Source: Streptomyces sp. SAI-127 (lineage in GTDB: Bacteria; Actinomycetota; Actinomycetes; Streptomycetales; Streptomycetaceae). Taken from it: a stretch of 64,000 nucleotides of DNA. The translations under genes and the position numbers were made by a program. The notes beneath the pieces were generated by a model. It ran no database searches. It worked only from the letters and a program-made list of their open reading frames with translations, and had not been told where the DNA came from. Location: contig NZ_JARXYJ010000001.1 in assembly GCF_029894425.1 (NCBI RefSeq), forward strand, positions 6,076,001-6,140,000. The letters are read 5' to 3'. This document shows, piece after piece, positions 7,689-14,333 of the stretch (the stretch's first letter is position 1; each line of letters begins with the position of its first letter).

Positions 7689-8320
7689 ACCACGGCGTGC
7701 AGACGATCCACGAGAGCACCCCGGAGGTCCGGCCCGTTGACGGGCCTCGGGTGGTCGGCGTGGACACCAGCCTGACCGGTACGGGCCTGGCCTCCTCAGA
7801 GGGCTGGTGCCGGGTGATCGGCTACGTGGACAAGAGCAAGAAGAACCCCATCAGCAAGCTGCCGCGCATCGAGCGCCTGGCCCACATGAACGTGCTGCTG
7901 GACAGCATCATGGCCGGGATCGGCCACCCGGACCTGGCCGTCATCGAGGGCGCCGCCCTGTCCAAGGCGTCCGGTGGCGCGCATGAGCGCGGCTGGCTGT
8001 GGTGGCGGGTGTTCGAGCGGCTGCTGGACGCCGGAATCCCCACCGGCGTGCTCTCGACCAACCAGCGCATCCACTACGCCACCGGCAAGGGGACCGGCGC
8101 CAAGGGCGTGGTGCTGGAGCAGGTGGTGCGGCGCTGGCCCCAGTGGCAGACCGGCGGCAACGACAACGCCGCGGACGCCGTGGTGTTGATGGCGGCCGGC
8201 CGGGACTGGCTGCGCCACCCGATCGGTGACCTGCCCAAGATCCACCGCAAGGCCGTGGACAACGCCGACTGGCCCGAGGCCATCGACGGCGCGCTGCTCG
8301 GGACGGGGGTACCGGGATGA
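7685..8320 (+). CDS. RuvC-like Holliday-junction resolvase
   Basis: A 211-residue RNase-H-fold protein. The first acidic strand VVGVDTSLTGTGLAS, the second acidic residue in LAVIEGAALSKAS and the C-terminal catalytic pair in GGNDNAADAVVLMAAG match the RuvC family order. It would resolve branched DNA made during phage recombination or before packaging. It overlaps its neighbours at both ends (ATGA), so it is part of the recombination operon. Confidence 0.85.
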   Translation: MNHGVQTIHESTPEVRPVDGPRVVGVDTSLTGTGLASSEGWCRVIGYVDKSKKNPISKLPRIERLAHMNVLLDSIMAGIGHPDLAVIEGAALSKASGGAHERGWLWWRVFERLLDAGIPTGVLSTNQRIHYATGKGTGAKGVVLEQVVRRWPQWQTGGNDNAADAVVLMAAGRDWLRHPIGDLPKIHRKAVDNADWPEAIDGALLGTGVPG

Positions 8321-8757
8321 GCTGGGAGACCGTGGCGCGGGCTCTGCAGGAGGGTGACCCGCGCCAGTTGTCGGACCTGGCACTGGCCGCCGAGCACGGG
8401 TGCAGCGTGGGCCTGGTGGCCCGGGTGCGCCGGGACCTGAAGGCACCGGCGTACGCGCGCGGCAAGCGGCCGACGAGGCAGGCCCTGGAGGAAGTGTTCC
8501 GGCAGCGGTCCCGGCCGGTGGCCGGCGGCCACCGTGAGTGGACGAAGCAGCTCGCCGCCAGCGGCACGCCCGTGCTCTCGTGGCGCGGCCAGCACGTCAC
8601 GGCTGGCCGGGTCGCCTTCAAGATGGCCAACGGCCGGGAGCCGGTGGGCCAGGTGCGGCCGACGTGCACGTTCCCGCACTGCGTGGAGCCCGCGCACCAG
8701 GCGGACCGGCTGATGCGCGAGGCGGCCCGCGCCACGCTGGCGGAGGTGGCCGCGTGA
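8317..8757 (+). CDS. HTH plus degenerate HNH-like zinc domain protein
   Basis: A 146-residue protein. The first 45 residues look like a small helix-turn-helix (LALAAEHGCSVGLVARVRRD). The second half follows the layout of small HNH homing-type domains (SWRGQHVTAGRVAFKMANGR, then TCTFPHCVEPAHQAD). The residue before the first cysteine, normally the catalytic His, is absent (RPTC), so nuclease activity is doubtful. A second gene with the same C-terminal domain is at 14333-15235. A DNA-binding regulator is a reasonable guess. Confidence 0.72.
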   Translation: MSWETVARALQEGDPRQLSDLALAAEHGCSVGLVARVRRDLKAPAYARGKRPTRQALEEVFRQRSRPVAGGHREWTKQLAASGTPVLSWRGQHVTAGRVAFKMANGREPVGQVRPTCTFPHCVEPAHQADRLMREAARATLAEVAA

Positions 8758-9083
8758 GCGCCGTCGACGCGCCCGCCCGCACCCTCACCGGCTCCATGCC
8801 GGTGGGGGTGGGGCGCGGGGAGCTGCTGGCCGTCGCCCGCCGTCTCGTCGGGGCCCCGGAGGGCGCCACCTGGTGGCGCGGCCGGGACCTGGTGGCCGTG
8901 GCCCGCGCGGCTGATCTCGCCGCGTCACTGCCCGCGCTGGACGAGGACCAGGAGGAGCCGCGCCTGGCCGCGCTCGTCATGGCGGAGGTCGGCATGAGCA
9001 TCGAGGACACCGCCACCCGCCTGGGGACGTACGACCGGCAGGTATCCCGGTGGCGTGAGGCTGCGGAGGCCGGCCGTGCTTGA
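8754..9083 (+). CDS. Small protein with C-terminal HTH
   Basis: A 109-residue protein whose last 45 residues form a helix-turn-helix (AEVGMSIEDTATRLGTYDRQ then VSRWREAAEAG). The N-terminal part is Ala/Leu-rich and helical. GTG 8754 lies 7 nt after GGAGG and overlaps the previous stop. Probably a DNA-binding regulator of the early region; the family is not identified. Confidence 0.7.
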   Translation: MSAVDAPARTLTGSMPVGVGRGELLAVARRLVGAPEGATWWRGRDLVAVARAADLAASLPALDEDQEEPRLAALVMAEVGMSIEDTATRLGTYDRQVSRWREAAEAGRA

Positions 9084-9363
9084 GGTCTACGGGCGGGTGG
9101 TCAACGCCGTGTTCGCGGTCGTGGAGACCGTGCCGTATTGGGGGCCGGTGCTGTTCGTCGGGGCGGTCGCTGCCCTGGTGTGCGCGCACCGGCCCGCCGG
9201 CCGGGCGGTGTCCGGACATGTCCCGGGCGATGTCCGGACGTGCGCGGACACCGATCCGGACGCCGACACTCCCAGCGCTGTGACCTGCGCGGACACGTGT
9301 CCGGACGTGTCCGCGGACACCAGGGCGGACACGTCCGGGCGAGATGCGAGGGGCGAGCGATGA
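9076..9363 (+). CDS. Small single-TM protein whose tail is made of GTGTCCGGACAC repeats
   Basis: A 95-residue protein with one hydrophobic segment (VPYWGPVLFVGAVAALVCA) and a low-complexity tail of Asp, Thr, Cys, Pro and Val. The tail is dictated by DNA repeats of the GTGTCCGGACAC type (9208-9339), not by a protein fold. GTG 9076 follows GGAGGC by 5-6 nt. The gene probably exists, but its C-terminal half may be a by-product of the repeat DNA. Confidence 0.55.
   Translation: MLEVYGRVVNAVFAVVETVPYWGPVLFVGAVAALVCAHRPAGRAVSGHVPGDVRTCADTDPDADTPSAVTCADTCPDVSADTRADTSGRDARGER
9208..9339. repeat. GTGTCCGGACAC repeat cluster 1
   Basis: Several copies of GTGTCCGGACAT/G, GTGTCCGCGGACAC and GCGGACAC lie head to tail and in inverted orientation within about 130 bp, inside the 3' half of a small gene. 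The same palindrome family recurs in five other clusters of the window. Confidence 0.75.
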
Positions 9364-9689
9364 AGTACGACGGCATCTTTGCGCGGTTGCGCAGTGACCC
9401 GCGCGGCAGCCTGCCGCGCCCCGTCCACTGGTCGACCGCCGCCGTCTGCAAAGACCCCGACCTCGACCCCGAGACGTTCTTTCCGGTGCCTACCGACCCG
9501 CTGGCCGTCGAGAACGCCAAGAGCTACTGCCGGCGCTGCCCGGTGGAGATGCGTTGCCGTACGGACGCCCTCAACCGGGGCGAGGAGCACGGCGTCTGGG
9601 GCGGCCTGGACGAGGACGAGTTGCGCGCCGTGCGCAAGGTCCGCCGGGCTGCCGCCGCCAAGGAGAAGCAGGCCGCACAGGCCGGCTGA
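9360..9689 (+). CDS. WhiB-family iron-sulfur transcription factor
   Basis: A 109-residue protein with the WhiB pattern: one cysteine in AAVCKDPDLDPETFFP, then YCRRCPVEMRC providing three more, followed by the family turn HGVWGGLDEDELRAVRK and a basic C-terminal helix. WhiB proteins bind a 4Fe-4S cluster and act with the principal sigma factor; phage-encoded copies are known in actinobacteriophages. Its place in the early operon suggests it modulates host or phage transcription. The ATG overlaps the previous stop codon. Confidence 0.92.
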   Translation: MKYDGIFARLRSDPRGSLPRPVHWSTAAVCKDPDLDPETFFPVPTDPLAVENAKSYCRRCPVEMRCRTDALNRGEEHGVWGGLDEDELRAVRKVRRAAAAKEKQAAQAG

Positions 9690-9740
9690 CCGCCCGACCA
9701 CGCACCACCCTGTCCCGCCCACCACCGAGGGGAGCCACCC

Positions 9741-10004
9741 GTGGCCATCAACGCGCGAGAGATCCGCATCCGCTTCGCCCCGCCCAAGACCGACCAGGCC
9801 CGCAACGACATAAAGGCCCAGATCTCCGCCAAGGCCGAGGAGTTGGCGCTGCTCATCTGTGAGCTGGTGCCTGGCTGCCGTGAGCAGTCCGAGGCGGTCA
9901 ACGGCGTGGAGCACGCCGTGCAGTGGGCGCATGACGGGGTGGACCGGCGTCTGGTCCTGCCCGGCGAGGACCGGTCCGCCCCGGCCGGGACGGGTGGTGC
10001 GTGA
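9741..10004 (+). CDS. Acb2/Tad1-hairpin-like small protein (candidate anti-CBASS sponge)
   Basis: An 87-residue protein, GTG start preceded by GGGGAG. Residues 8-72 fit the pattern I know for the Acb2 (Vs.4-type) hairpin domain: an N-terminal RIRFAPPKTDQARNDIKA, a helix AEELALLICELVPGCREQSE, then VEHAVQWAHDGVDRRL at the place where the family has LEEAxMWANAAIAR. Acb2 proteins sequester cyclic nucleotides made by CBASS and so protect the phage. The match was made by eye, and the binding residues cannot be confirmed here. It sits in the early operon after WhiB, as expected for an early anti-defence gene. Confidence 0.72.
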   Translation: MAINAREIRIRFAPPKTDQARNDIKAQISAKAEELALLICELVPGCREQSEAVNGVEHAVQWAHDGVDRRLVLPGEDRSAPAGTGGA

Positions 10005-10204
10005 TGGCGCTGCAAGTCAGCGGCCTGGGCGTGGCGGACTACCAGGAGATCGTGGAGTCCCTGCTGGTCGCCGCCGACCACACCGAGGGCCAGGAGGTCG
10101 CCGAGCGGCGCCGTGCCATCGCGGACCGGATCGGGCAGGCCCTGGAGACGCTGCCGCCGCCGAGGGAGGCCCTGGAGGCCCGGGCGGCGGTGAGGGTCCA
10201 GTGA
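10004..10204 (+). CDS. Small hypothetical helical protein
   Basis: A 66-residue acidic helical protein following the Acb2-like gene with a one-base overlap of stop and start. GTG 10001 would add one residue. No motif is recognised. The neighbouring arrangement suggests co-translation with both flanking genes. Confidence 0.6.
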   Translation: MALQVSGLGVADYQEIVESLLVAADHTEGQEVAERRRAIADRIGQALETLPPPREALEARAAVRVQ

Positions 10205-10662
10205 TCGGCTCGGAGGCCTTGGAACCCTTGGTGCAGGAGATCTTGCGCCACACCCTGGACGGCCGGCCTGCCATGGCCGCCTCGCTCCTGGACGTCGTCA
10301 CCGAACACGGCGACACCGCGGACCTGTTCGGCGTGTGCTGCGCCGCCGCCGAGACGGCGCGGGGTGCCCTGCTCGCGCTGTTCCCGGACGCCGGCACCGC
10401 GCCCGGCGACGGCTGGCAGCTGCCCCCGGGCCTGGCCGACCAGCTCGCCGGCGACCCGCACCGCCTGTTCGCCGCCCGCTTCACCACCGCCTACCTCAAC
10501 GACGACCCCGTGATGGCGTTCGCGCTGTTCCAGGCCACCGAGGCGGCCGGCTACCAGGACCGCACGGAGTCCATCTGCACCCTGCTCGCCCACGTGCGCG
10601 GCCTGGCGCTGCGCGCCGAGCAGGGGCCCGCCACACCAGACCCGGGAGGAGTTCCGGCATGA
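10201..10662 (+). CDS. Hypothetical helical protein
   Basis: A 153-residue mostly helical protein with a GTGA overlap with the previous gene. Its middle contains two similar helical stretches (RPAMAASLLDVVTEHGDTAD and DDPVMAFALFQATEAAGYQD), suggesting an internal helical-repeat organisation. No catalytic motif is visible and no family is recognised. Confidence 0.68.
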   Translation: MIGSEALEPLVQEILRHTLDGRPAMAASLLDVVTEHGDTADLFGVCCAAAETARGALLALFPDAGTAPGDGWQLPPGLADQLAGDPHRLFAARFTTAYLNDDPVMAFALFQATEAAGYQDRTESICTLLAHVRGLALRAEQGPATPDPGGVPA

Positions 10663-10895
10663 CCGAGGACCAGGTGCGCGAGCGCTTCAAGTACCAGCCG
10701 TGCAAGGGCGAGACGCGTGAGCGGATGCGCGCCGAGGCCGCCAAGGACTACGCGGCCGGGTCCAGCATCCGCGCGGTGGCCGACCACCTGAGCGAGCGGT
10801 ACGGCTCCGTGAGTTTCGGCCTCACGCGGGACCTGCTGCTGGAGGCCAAGGTGCCCATGCGCTCCAGGACCAGCGGCCTGCACCGCCGTTCCTGA
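10659..10895 (+). CDS. Small HTH protein common in actinobacterial elements
   Basis: A 78-residue basic protein with a helix-turn-helix-like centre (AAKDYAAGSSIRAVADHLSE) followed by a second recognition segment and an Arg-rich end. GGAGGAG lies 8 nt before the ATG. The layout matches small unnamed HTH proteins frequent in Streptomyces; the DNA target is unknown. Confidence 0.7.
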   Translation: MTEDQVRERFKYQPCKGETRERMRAEAAKDYAAGSSIRAVADHLSERYGSVSFGLTRDLLLEAKVPMRSRTSGLHRRS

Positions 10896-10931
10896 CCGAC
10901 CACGCCCGTCCCTCCTCCAGGAAGAACTACC

Positions 10932-11273
10932 GTGCCTTTCTTCACTCCCCGTCAACTGGTCATCGGCACCGGCCTGGTTGCGCTGGCCGTGTTGCTGTTC
11001 TCGTGCGCCGCGGTCGCCCCCGCCGACGACGGCGACGACTGCCACAGCCTGGGCCTGGCAGCGGTCGCCGGTCGGACGCCCAAACCCGCGGCCCCGGCCC
11101 GGCCGGCCGCGTCCCGGGTGCCCATGGCCAAGACGCAGGCCCCCGCGCGCACGGCCCGCCCGGCCCCGGCCTCCAGCGTGCACAAGGTGCCCAGCGCGGC
11201 CCCGACGCGCACCGTCACCGCCCACCCGCACCACCGCGGCCACGGCGTGGACGTCGACCTGGACGTGTGCTGA
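10932..11273 (+). CDS. Secreted or membrane-anchored small protein
   Basis: A 113-residue protein starting with a hydrophobic stretch (LVIGTGLVALAVLLFSCAAV) that could be a signal peptide, an anchor or an imperfect lipobox (LFSC). The remainder is Ala/Pro/Arg-rich and ends with a His/Asp/Val-rich segment. It is followed by a perfect 13-bp hairpin. Function unknown. Confidence 0.62.
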   Translation: MPFFTPRQLVIGTGLVALAVLLFSCAAVAPADDGDDCHSLGLAAVAGRTPKPAAPARPAASRVPMAKTQAPARTARPAPASSVHKVPSAAPTRTVTAHPHHRGHGVDVDLDVC

Positions 11274-11292
11274 CCCCCTGACCACCCTCCCA

Positions 11293-11333
11293 GCGCGGGC
11301 CCGGGCTCCCTCCCCCTCGACCCGGGCCCGCGC
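11293..11333 (+). terminator. 13-bp GC-rich hairpin
   Basis: GCGCGGGCCCGGG (11293-11305) pairs perfectly with 11321-11333 across a 15-nt loop, just downstream of the gene ending at 11273. There is no U-tract. It is probably a terminator or attenuator inside the early operon. Confidence 0.6.
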
Positions 11334-11381
11334 GCCCCTCCTCTCTGCCCTCCACAGGGCCCGGCACCGAAGGAGTCACCC

Positions 11382-11691
11382 ATGCGCCCCTCGTACTGCA
11401 CGGCTTGCGGCGCCCAGGTCCGGTGGACCATCACCGAGGGCCGCAAGCGCCTGGCCGTCGACTTCGCGCCGGACCCGGGAGGAGGGCAACACGGCGGTGT
11501 CCCGGGACGGGCGCGGCACCTGGCTGTCGCGCCGGCCGACCGCGGACCTGCCGCTGGCGCCCTACGAGAAGCTGCACAAGCCGCACGTGGCCACCTGCGC
11601 GGCCCGCCAGGCCGTCGAGGAGCCGCTGACACGGTGCCTGGGTGTGATCCGGCTGGACGACCGCCGCGGCCGGGGCGAGCGGGCGCGGTGA
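11382..11691 (+). pseudogene. Zinc-finger protein gene interrupted by an apparent frameshift
   Basis: The ATG at 11382 (after AAGGAGT) opens MRPSYCTACGAQVRWTITEG and runs to about base 11477. Beyond that the same frame becomes low-complexity shadow. The frame one base ahead continues a sensible protein (EEGNTAVSRDGRGTWLSRRP, later YEKLHKPHVATCAARQ) and stops at 11691, where it overlaps the next start by GTGA. This family in Streptomyces normally reads CTACGxxVRW...NTAV...LPLAPYE...HVATC as one chain. A one-base insertion near GGAGGAGGG (11478-11486) explains it: sequencing error, true frameshift mutation or programmed +1 slippage. Confidence 0.65.
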
Positions 11692-11915
11692 ACACGTCTT
11701 CACTGCCGCCGCTGGGGCGGTGTGCGCTGTGCGGCCACCGCCGGCACCTGAGCCCGCACAAGTCGACCCGGGACGGCCTGCTGCGGCTCCTGTGTACGCC
11801 GTGCTACTCGGGCGCCTCGCTGCGGGAGGAGGCCGGCCACCCCGTGGACTGGCAGCAGGCCGTGGCCACCGCCAGCGACGAGGAGCTGACGCGCTGGCTG
11901 GAGGGCGATCCGTGA
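11688..11915 (+). CDS. Small zinc-ribbon protein
   Basis: A 75-residue protein with two Cys pairs (RCALCGHRRHLSP and LCTPCYSGASL) in zinc-ribbon arrangement, followed by an acidic helix. GTG 11688 overlaps the preceding stop. The longer open frame starting at 11382 is not the right gene. Probably nucleic-acid binding; unnamed. Confidence 0.65.
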   Translation: MNTSSLPPLGRCALCGHRRHLSPHKSTRDGLLRLLCTPCYSGASLREEAGHPVDWQQAVATASDEELTRWLEGDP

Positions 11916-11983
11916 GCAGCCACCCGTACGGGTGATCATGCCTCCCACCTGCTTCTTTCTGAAGCCAAATACGCATGGGCAAC

Positions 11984-12013
11984 TTGTGTTGTCCAAGGGT
12001 TGTTGTGTACGTT
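11984..12013 (+). promoter_or_regulatory. Shared-family promoter P1 (TTGTGT-N18-TACGTT)
   Basis: TTGTGT (11984-11989), an 18-bp spacer and TACGTT (12008-12013), embedded in GGGCAACTTGTGTTGTCCAA. This is a diverged copy of the element found before eight other transcription units in the window. It precedes the winged-helix replication candidate at 12096. Confidence 0.65.
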
Positions 12014-12030
12014 CGGATCGACCCGAGGAC

Positions 12031-12058
12031 GCGGGCGCCGCCCGATACGGCACCCCGC
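12031..12058 (+). repeat. CCCGATA-loop hairpin, copy 1
   Basis: GCCG (12037-12040) and CGGC (12048-12051) flank the loop CCCGATA (12041-12047); outer bases extend the stem with one bulge. It lies in the leader between promoter P1 and the gene at 12096. Confidence 0.65.
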
Positions 12059-12095
12059 CCCACCCCACAGCCACACCAAGAGAGGAGGTGACGCG

Positions 12096-13421
12096 ATGGC
12101 GAACAGCTACCGCAGCCGGATCGAGCGAGGCCCCATGGCGGGGGACCGCTTCACCACGGTCTCGAACGCCCTTTTCCGTGACCCCCGGATCAGCCTCAAG
12201 GCCAAGGGCCTGTTCGGCCTGATCTCGACCCACAGCGACGGCTACGGCCTGACCGTGGCCCGCATCAAGAAGTGGTGCAAGGAAGGCAAGGACGCTATCC
12301 GCGCAGCCCTGGAGGAGCTGGAGGCCCACGGCTACCTGGAGCGGGACCAGCAGCGCGAGGAGGGCAAGTTCGCAGGCGTCGTCTACCGGATCACGGACAT
12401 GCCCGCCCACCTGTATGAGCTGTTCGGCGAGGACGCCCCCCAGCTCCCCACCCGAACCCGTTCCTCCAGCTCCGCACCGTTGGCGGGTTTCCCGACGGCG
12501 GGTTCATCGGAACCGGCGAATCCGCCCTCTAAGAAGAACAACAACCACCAGAAGACCAAGGTTGAAGAAGAACAGGGGGAAGCGCCTACGGCGCGTAGCG
12601 CCGGTGACGCCCGCAGGGCTACTGCGGGTAGTAGCGCGCGTGAGCCTCGAGGCGGCTCCGCCGCGACCAGCAAGACCCCCCGCCCGAAGAACACCCCACG
12701 CCTGACCCGCGCTCAGGTCGCCGCCGTCGCCCAGGTGGAGGCCACCCTGCCGGAGACCCTGGTGGAGCGCCTGCCGTACCAGCAGCTGCCCACCAGCGTC
12801 CGGCACTTGGTGGCCCGGGAGCTGGAACACCGCACCGTGGCCCAGCTCATCACCCGGGCGGCTCGCCGGTGGGAGGACCACGGGTACGCCAAGGGCTCGT
12901 TCTCCGCCGAGGGCCCGAACCTGCGCCGGGCGGTCGGGGTGGCCAACGCCTTGCTGCGCGCCGGTGAGTGCCCGGACCCGGGCTGCGAGGACGGCCGGAT
13001 CATCGACACCGGCGCCGACTGCAAGGCATGCCCGGAGCGCAAAGCCCGCCGCCGAAACGGCACGGCCCCGGTGCCTGGCCAGCGCTCCAAGGCCCCCGCC
13101 TGGATTTGCAGGGCCTGCTGGGCCCCCGGCAAGGGGCAGGCACCGGCTGACCTGGAGTGCCGCCGCTGCCGGGCGGAAGCGGCCAACGCCTGCGCAGCCC
13201 TTGAGGCCCGCTGGAAGGCCGAGATGGCACCCGCACCCGCCGAGCCCACCGCAGCCCCGCAGCAACCCGCCGAGGCTCCCCGACGGCCCGATACCGCCGA
13301 GACCGCCCCGGCCGAAACCGACGAGCAGCGCGCCGAGCGCGAGGAGTTCGAGCAGATCCGTGCCCGGGTCATCGCCGAGAACCCTGGCCTGGCCGCCATC
13401 GCAGCGAAAGCGAACCACTGA
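12096..13421 (+). CDS. Winged-helix replication-initiator-like protein with zinc fingers
   Basis: A 441-residue protein. Residues 12-110 look like the helix-turn-helix/winged-helix domain of phage and plasmid replication proteins (FTTVSNALFRDPRISLKAKG, then a DnaD-like ALEELEAHGYLERDQ). A low-complexity linker encoded by relatively AT-rich, repeat-containing DNA follows. The C-terminal half has a zinc module (CPDPGCEDG...CKACPERK...ICRACW...CRRCRAE). ATG 12096 has AGGAGG 7 nt upstream; the open frame reaching back to 12000 would translate the promoter and hairpin. A replication initiator is the best fit by analogy with lambda O-type proteins that carry the origin inside their gene. Confidence 0.7.
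   Translation: MANSYRSRIERGPMAGDRFTTVSNALFRDPRISLKAKGLFGLISTHSDGYGLTVARIKKWCKEGKDAIRAALEELEAHGYLERDQQREEGKFAGVVYRITDMPAHLYELFGEDAPQLPTRTRSSSSAPLAGFPTAGSSEPANPPSKKNNNHQKTKVEEEQGEAPTARSAGDARRATAGSSAREPRGGSAATSKTPRPKNTPRLTRAQVAAVAQVEATLPETLVERLPYQQLPTSVRHLVARELEHRTVAQLITRAARRWEDHGYAKGSFSAEGPNLRRAVGVANALLRAGECPDPGCEDGRIIDTGADCKACPERKARRRNGTAPVPGQRSKAPAWICRACWAPGKGQAPADLECRRCRAEAANACAALEARWKAEMAPAPAEPTAAPQQPAEAPRRPDTAETAPAETDEQRAEREEFEQIRARVIAENPGLAAIAAKANH
12482..12577 (+). other. Candidate origin region inside the initiator-like gene
   Basis: GGCGGGTTTC (12482-12491) and GGCGGGTTCA (12497-12506) are direct repeats, a related GGCGAATCCGCC follows, and then comes an unusually A-rich tract (12531-12577). 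Repeats next to an AT-rich tract inside the initiator gene resemble the lambda ori layout. This is a suggestion only. Confidence 0.3.
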
Positions 13422-14080
13422 TGATCCGCAAACACCCGTCCACCCGCTGCCGGACCTGTGGCCTGCACCACGGCCATGTGCGCCACCCGGACGGCACCCC
13501 GCCCGCCCCGTACGGCTGCCGCTGGTGCGGTATCGACCACGCCGAGCACCGCGCCCGCCGCACTGAAGCGATCGGACTGCACGTCTGGGCCCGGCCCACC
13601 AACGCGCAGATCCTGGCCCGCATGCGGGCCCGCCGTACGGCCCGCGCCGAGGCCCGCCGCCTGGCCGCCGTCCTGGTGGCGTTCGAGCGGGGCGCCGGCC
13701 TGGTTGGCCCCGTCGAGCGCCGCCGCCGGGCACGTGCCGCCGCCCGTACGGGCTGCCTCACCTGCGAGCACTTCCTTCCCGCCACCCCGCCCGAGGAGCC
13801 GTGCAACCCCGGCGGCTGCGGCTGCACCGGCTACCCGGCCGCCTGCGACATCAGCGCCGTCCCGGCCGGGACCGTCCTGCCCCTCGTCGGCTGCGCCCGG
13901 TGGGAGGCCGCCCGCCCGGAAGTCGAGCAGCCGCCCGCCGAGCCCAAGCAGGCCCGGACCGTGTGCGACGAGATGAACCACGACTCCACCGGCCGGGAGG
14001 TCTTCTGCGAGATCGAGGACCCCGACCACACCGAGGACCACGACGCCGGCGACGGCATCACGTGGCCGCGCGAGGACTGA
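13421..14080 (+). CDS. Cysteine/histidine-rich hypothetical protein
   Basis: A 219-residue protein overlapping the initiator-like gene by one base. It carries CRTCGLHHGH and CRWCGIDHAEH near the N-terminus, an Arg/Ala helix, then CLTCEHFLP and a cluster CNPGGCGC...CDIS, and ends with an acidic HTEDHDAGD segment. Several zinc sites are likely. The helical basic middle would suit nucleic-acid contact. Probably co-translated with the initiator candidate; no family recognised. Confidence 0.7.
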   Translation: MIRKHPSTRCRTCGLHHGHVRHPDGTPPAPYGCRWCGIDHAEHRARRTEAIGLHVWARPTNAQILARMRARRTARAEARRLAAVLVAFERGAGLVGPVERRRRARAAARTGCLTCEHFLPATPPEEPCNPGGCGCTGYPAACDISAVPAGTVLPLVGCARWEAARPEVEQPPAEPKQARTVCDEMNHDSTGREVFCEIEDPDHTEDHDAGDGITWPRED

Positions 14081-14084
14081 CGAC

Positions 14085-14333
14085 ATGACCGACGAGACCG
14101 AGACCCCGCCCGTATTCCAGCTCCCGGTGGAGCGCGTGGAGGAGATCCGCGACCTGCTCGCCGAGCTCGTCGCCGCCCCGCGCCGCAAGGCGACCGCCGG
14201 CGACGCCGAGCACCGCCAGACCCTGACCCGCTGCCGGGACGCCATCACCGACCTGCTCAACGACCGCGACGCTCTGGTCAAGGCCAACGCCGAGGCCGGT
14301 CAGGAGATCGCCGGATGGAGGGGCGCCCTGTGA
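14085..14333 (+). CDS. Small coiled-coil protein
   Basis: An 82-residue acidic/helical protein with heptad-like leucines (VERVEEIRDLLAELVA and DAITDLLNDRDALVKANAEA). It ends in TGATG overlap with the next gene. Function unknown; possibly a partner of the HTH protein that follows. Confidence 0.65.
   Translation: MTDETETPPVFQLPVERVEEIRDLLAELVAAPRRKATAGDAEHRQTLTRCRDAITDLLNDRDALVKANAEAGQEIAGWRGAL

Noticed and set aside
9208..9339. CRISPR-like array in the GTGTCCGGACAC cluster
   Set aside because: Units are short palindromes with irregular or no spacing and no unique spacers; no Cas genes nearby.
12000..12095. Upstream extension of the initiator-like protein from a TTG at 12000
   Set aside because: It would translate promoter P1 sequences and the CCCGATA hairpin; ATG 12096 has a perfect ribosome site.
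13281..13299. Another CCCGATA hairpin at 13287-13293
   Set aside because: Only a 3-bp stem can form, and it lies inside the coding sequence of the initiator-like gene; probably coincidence.
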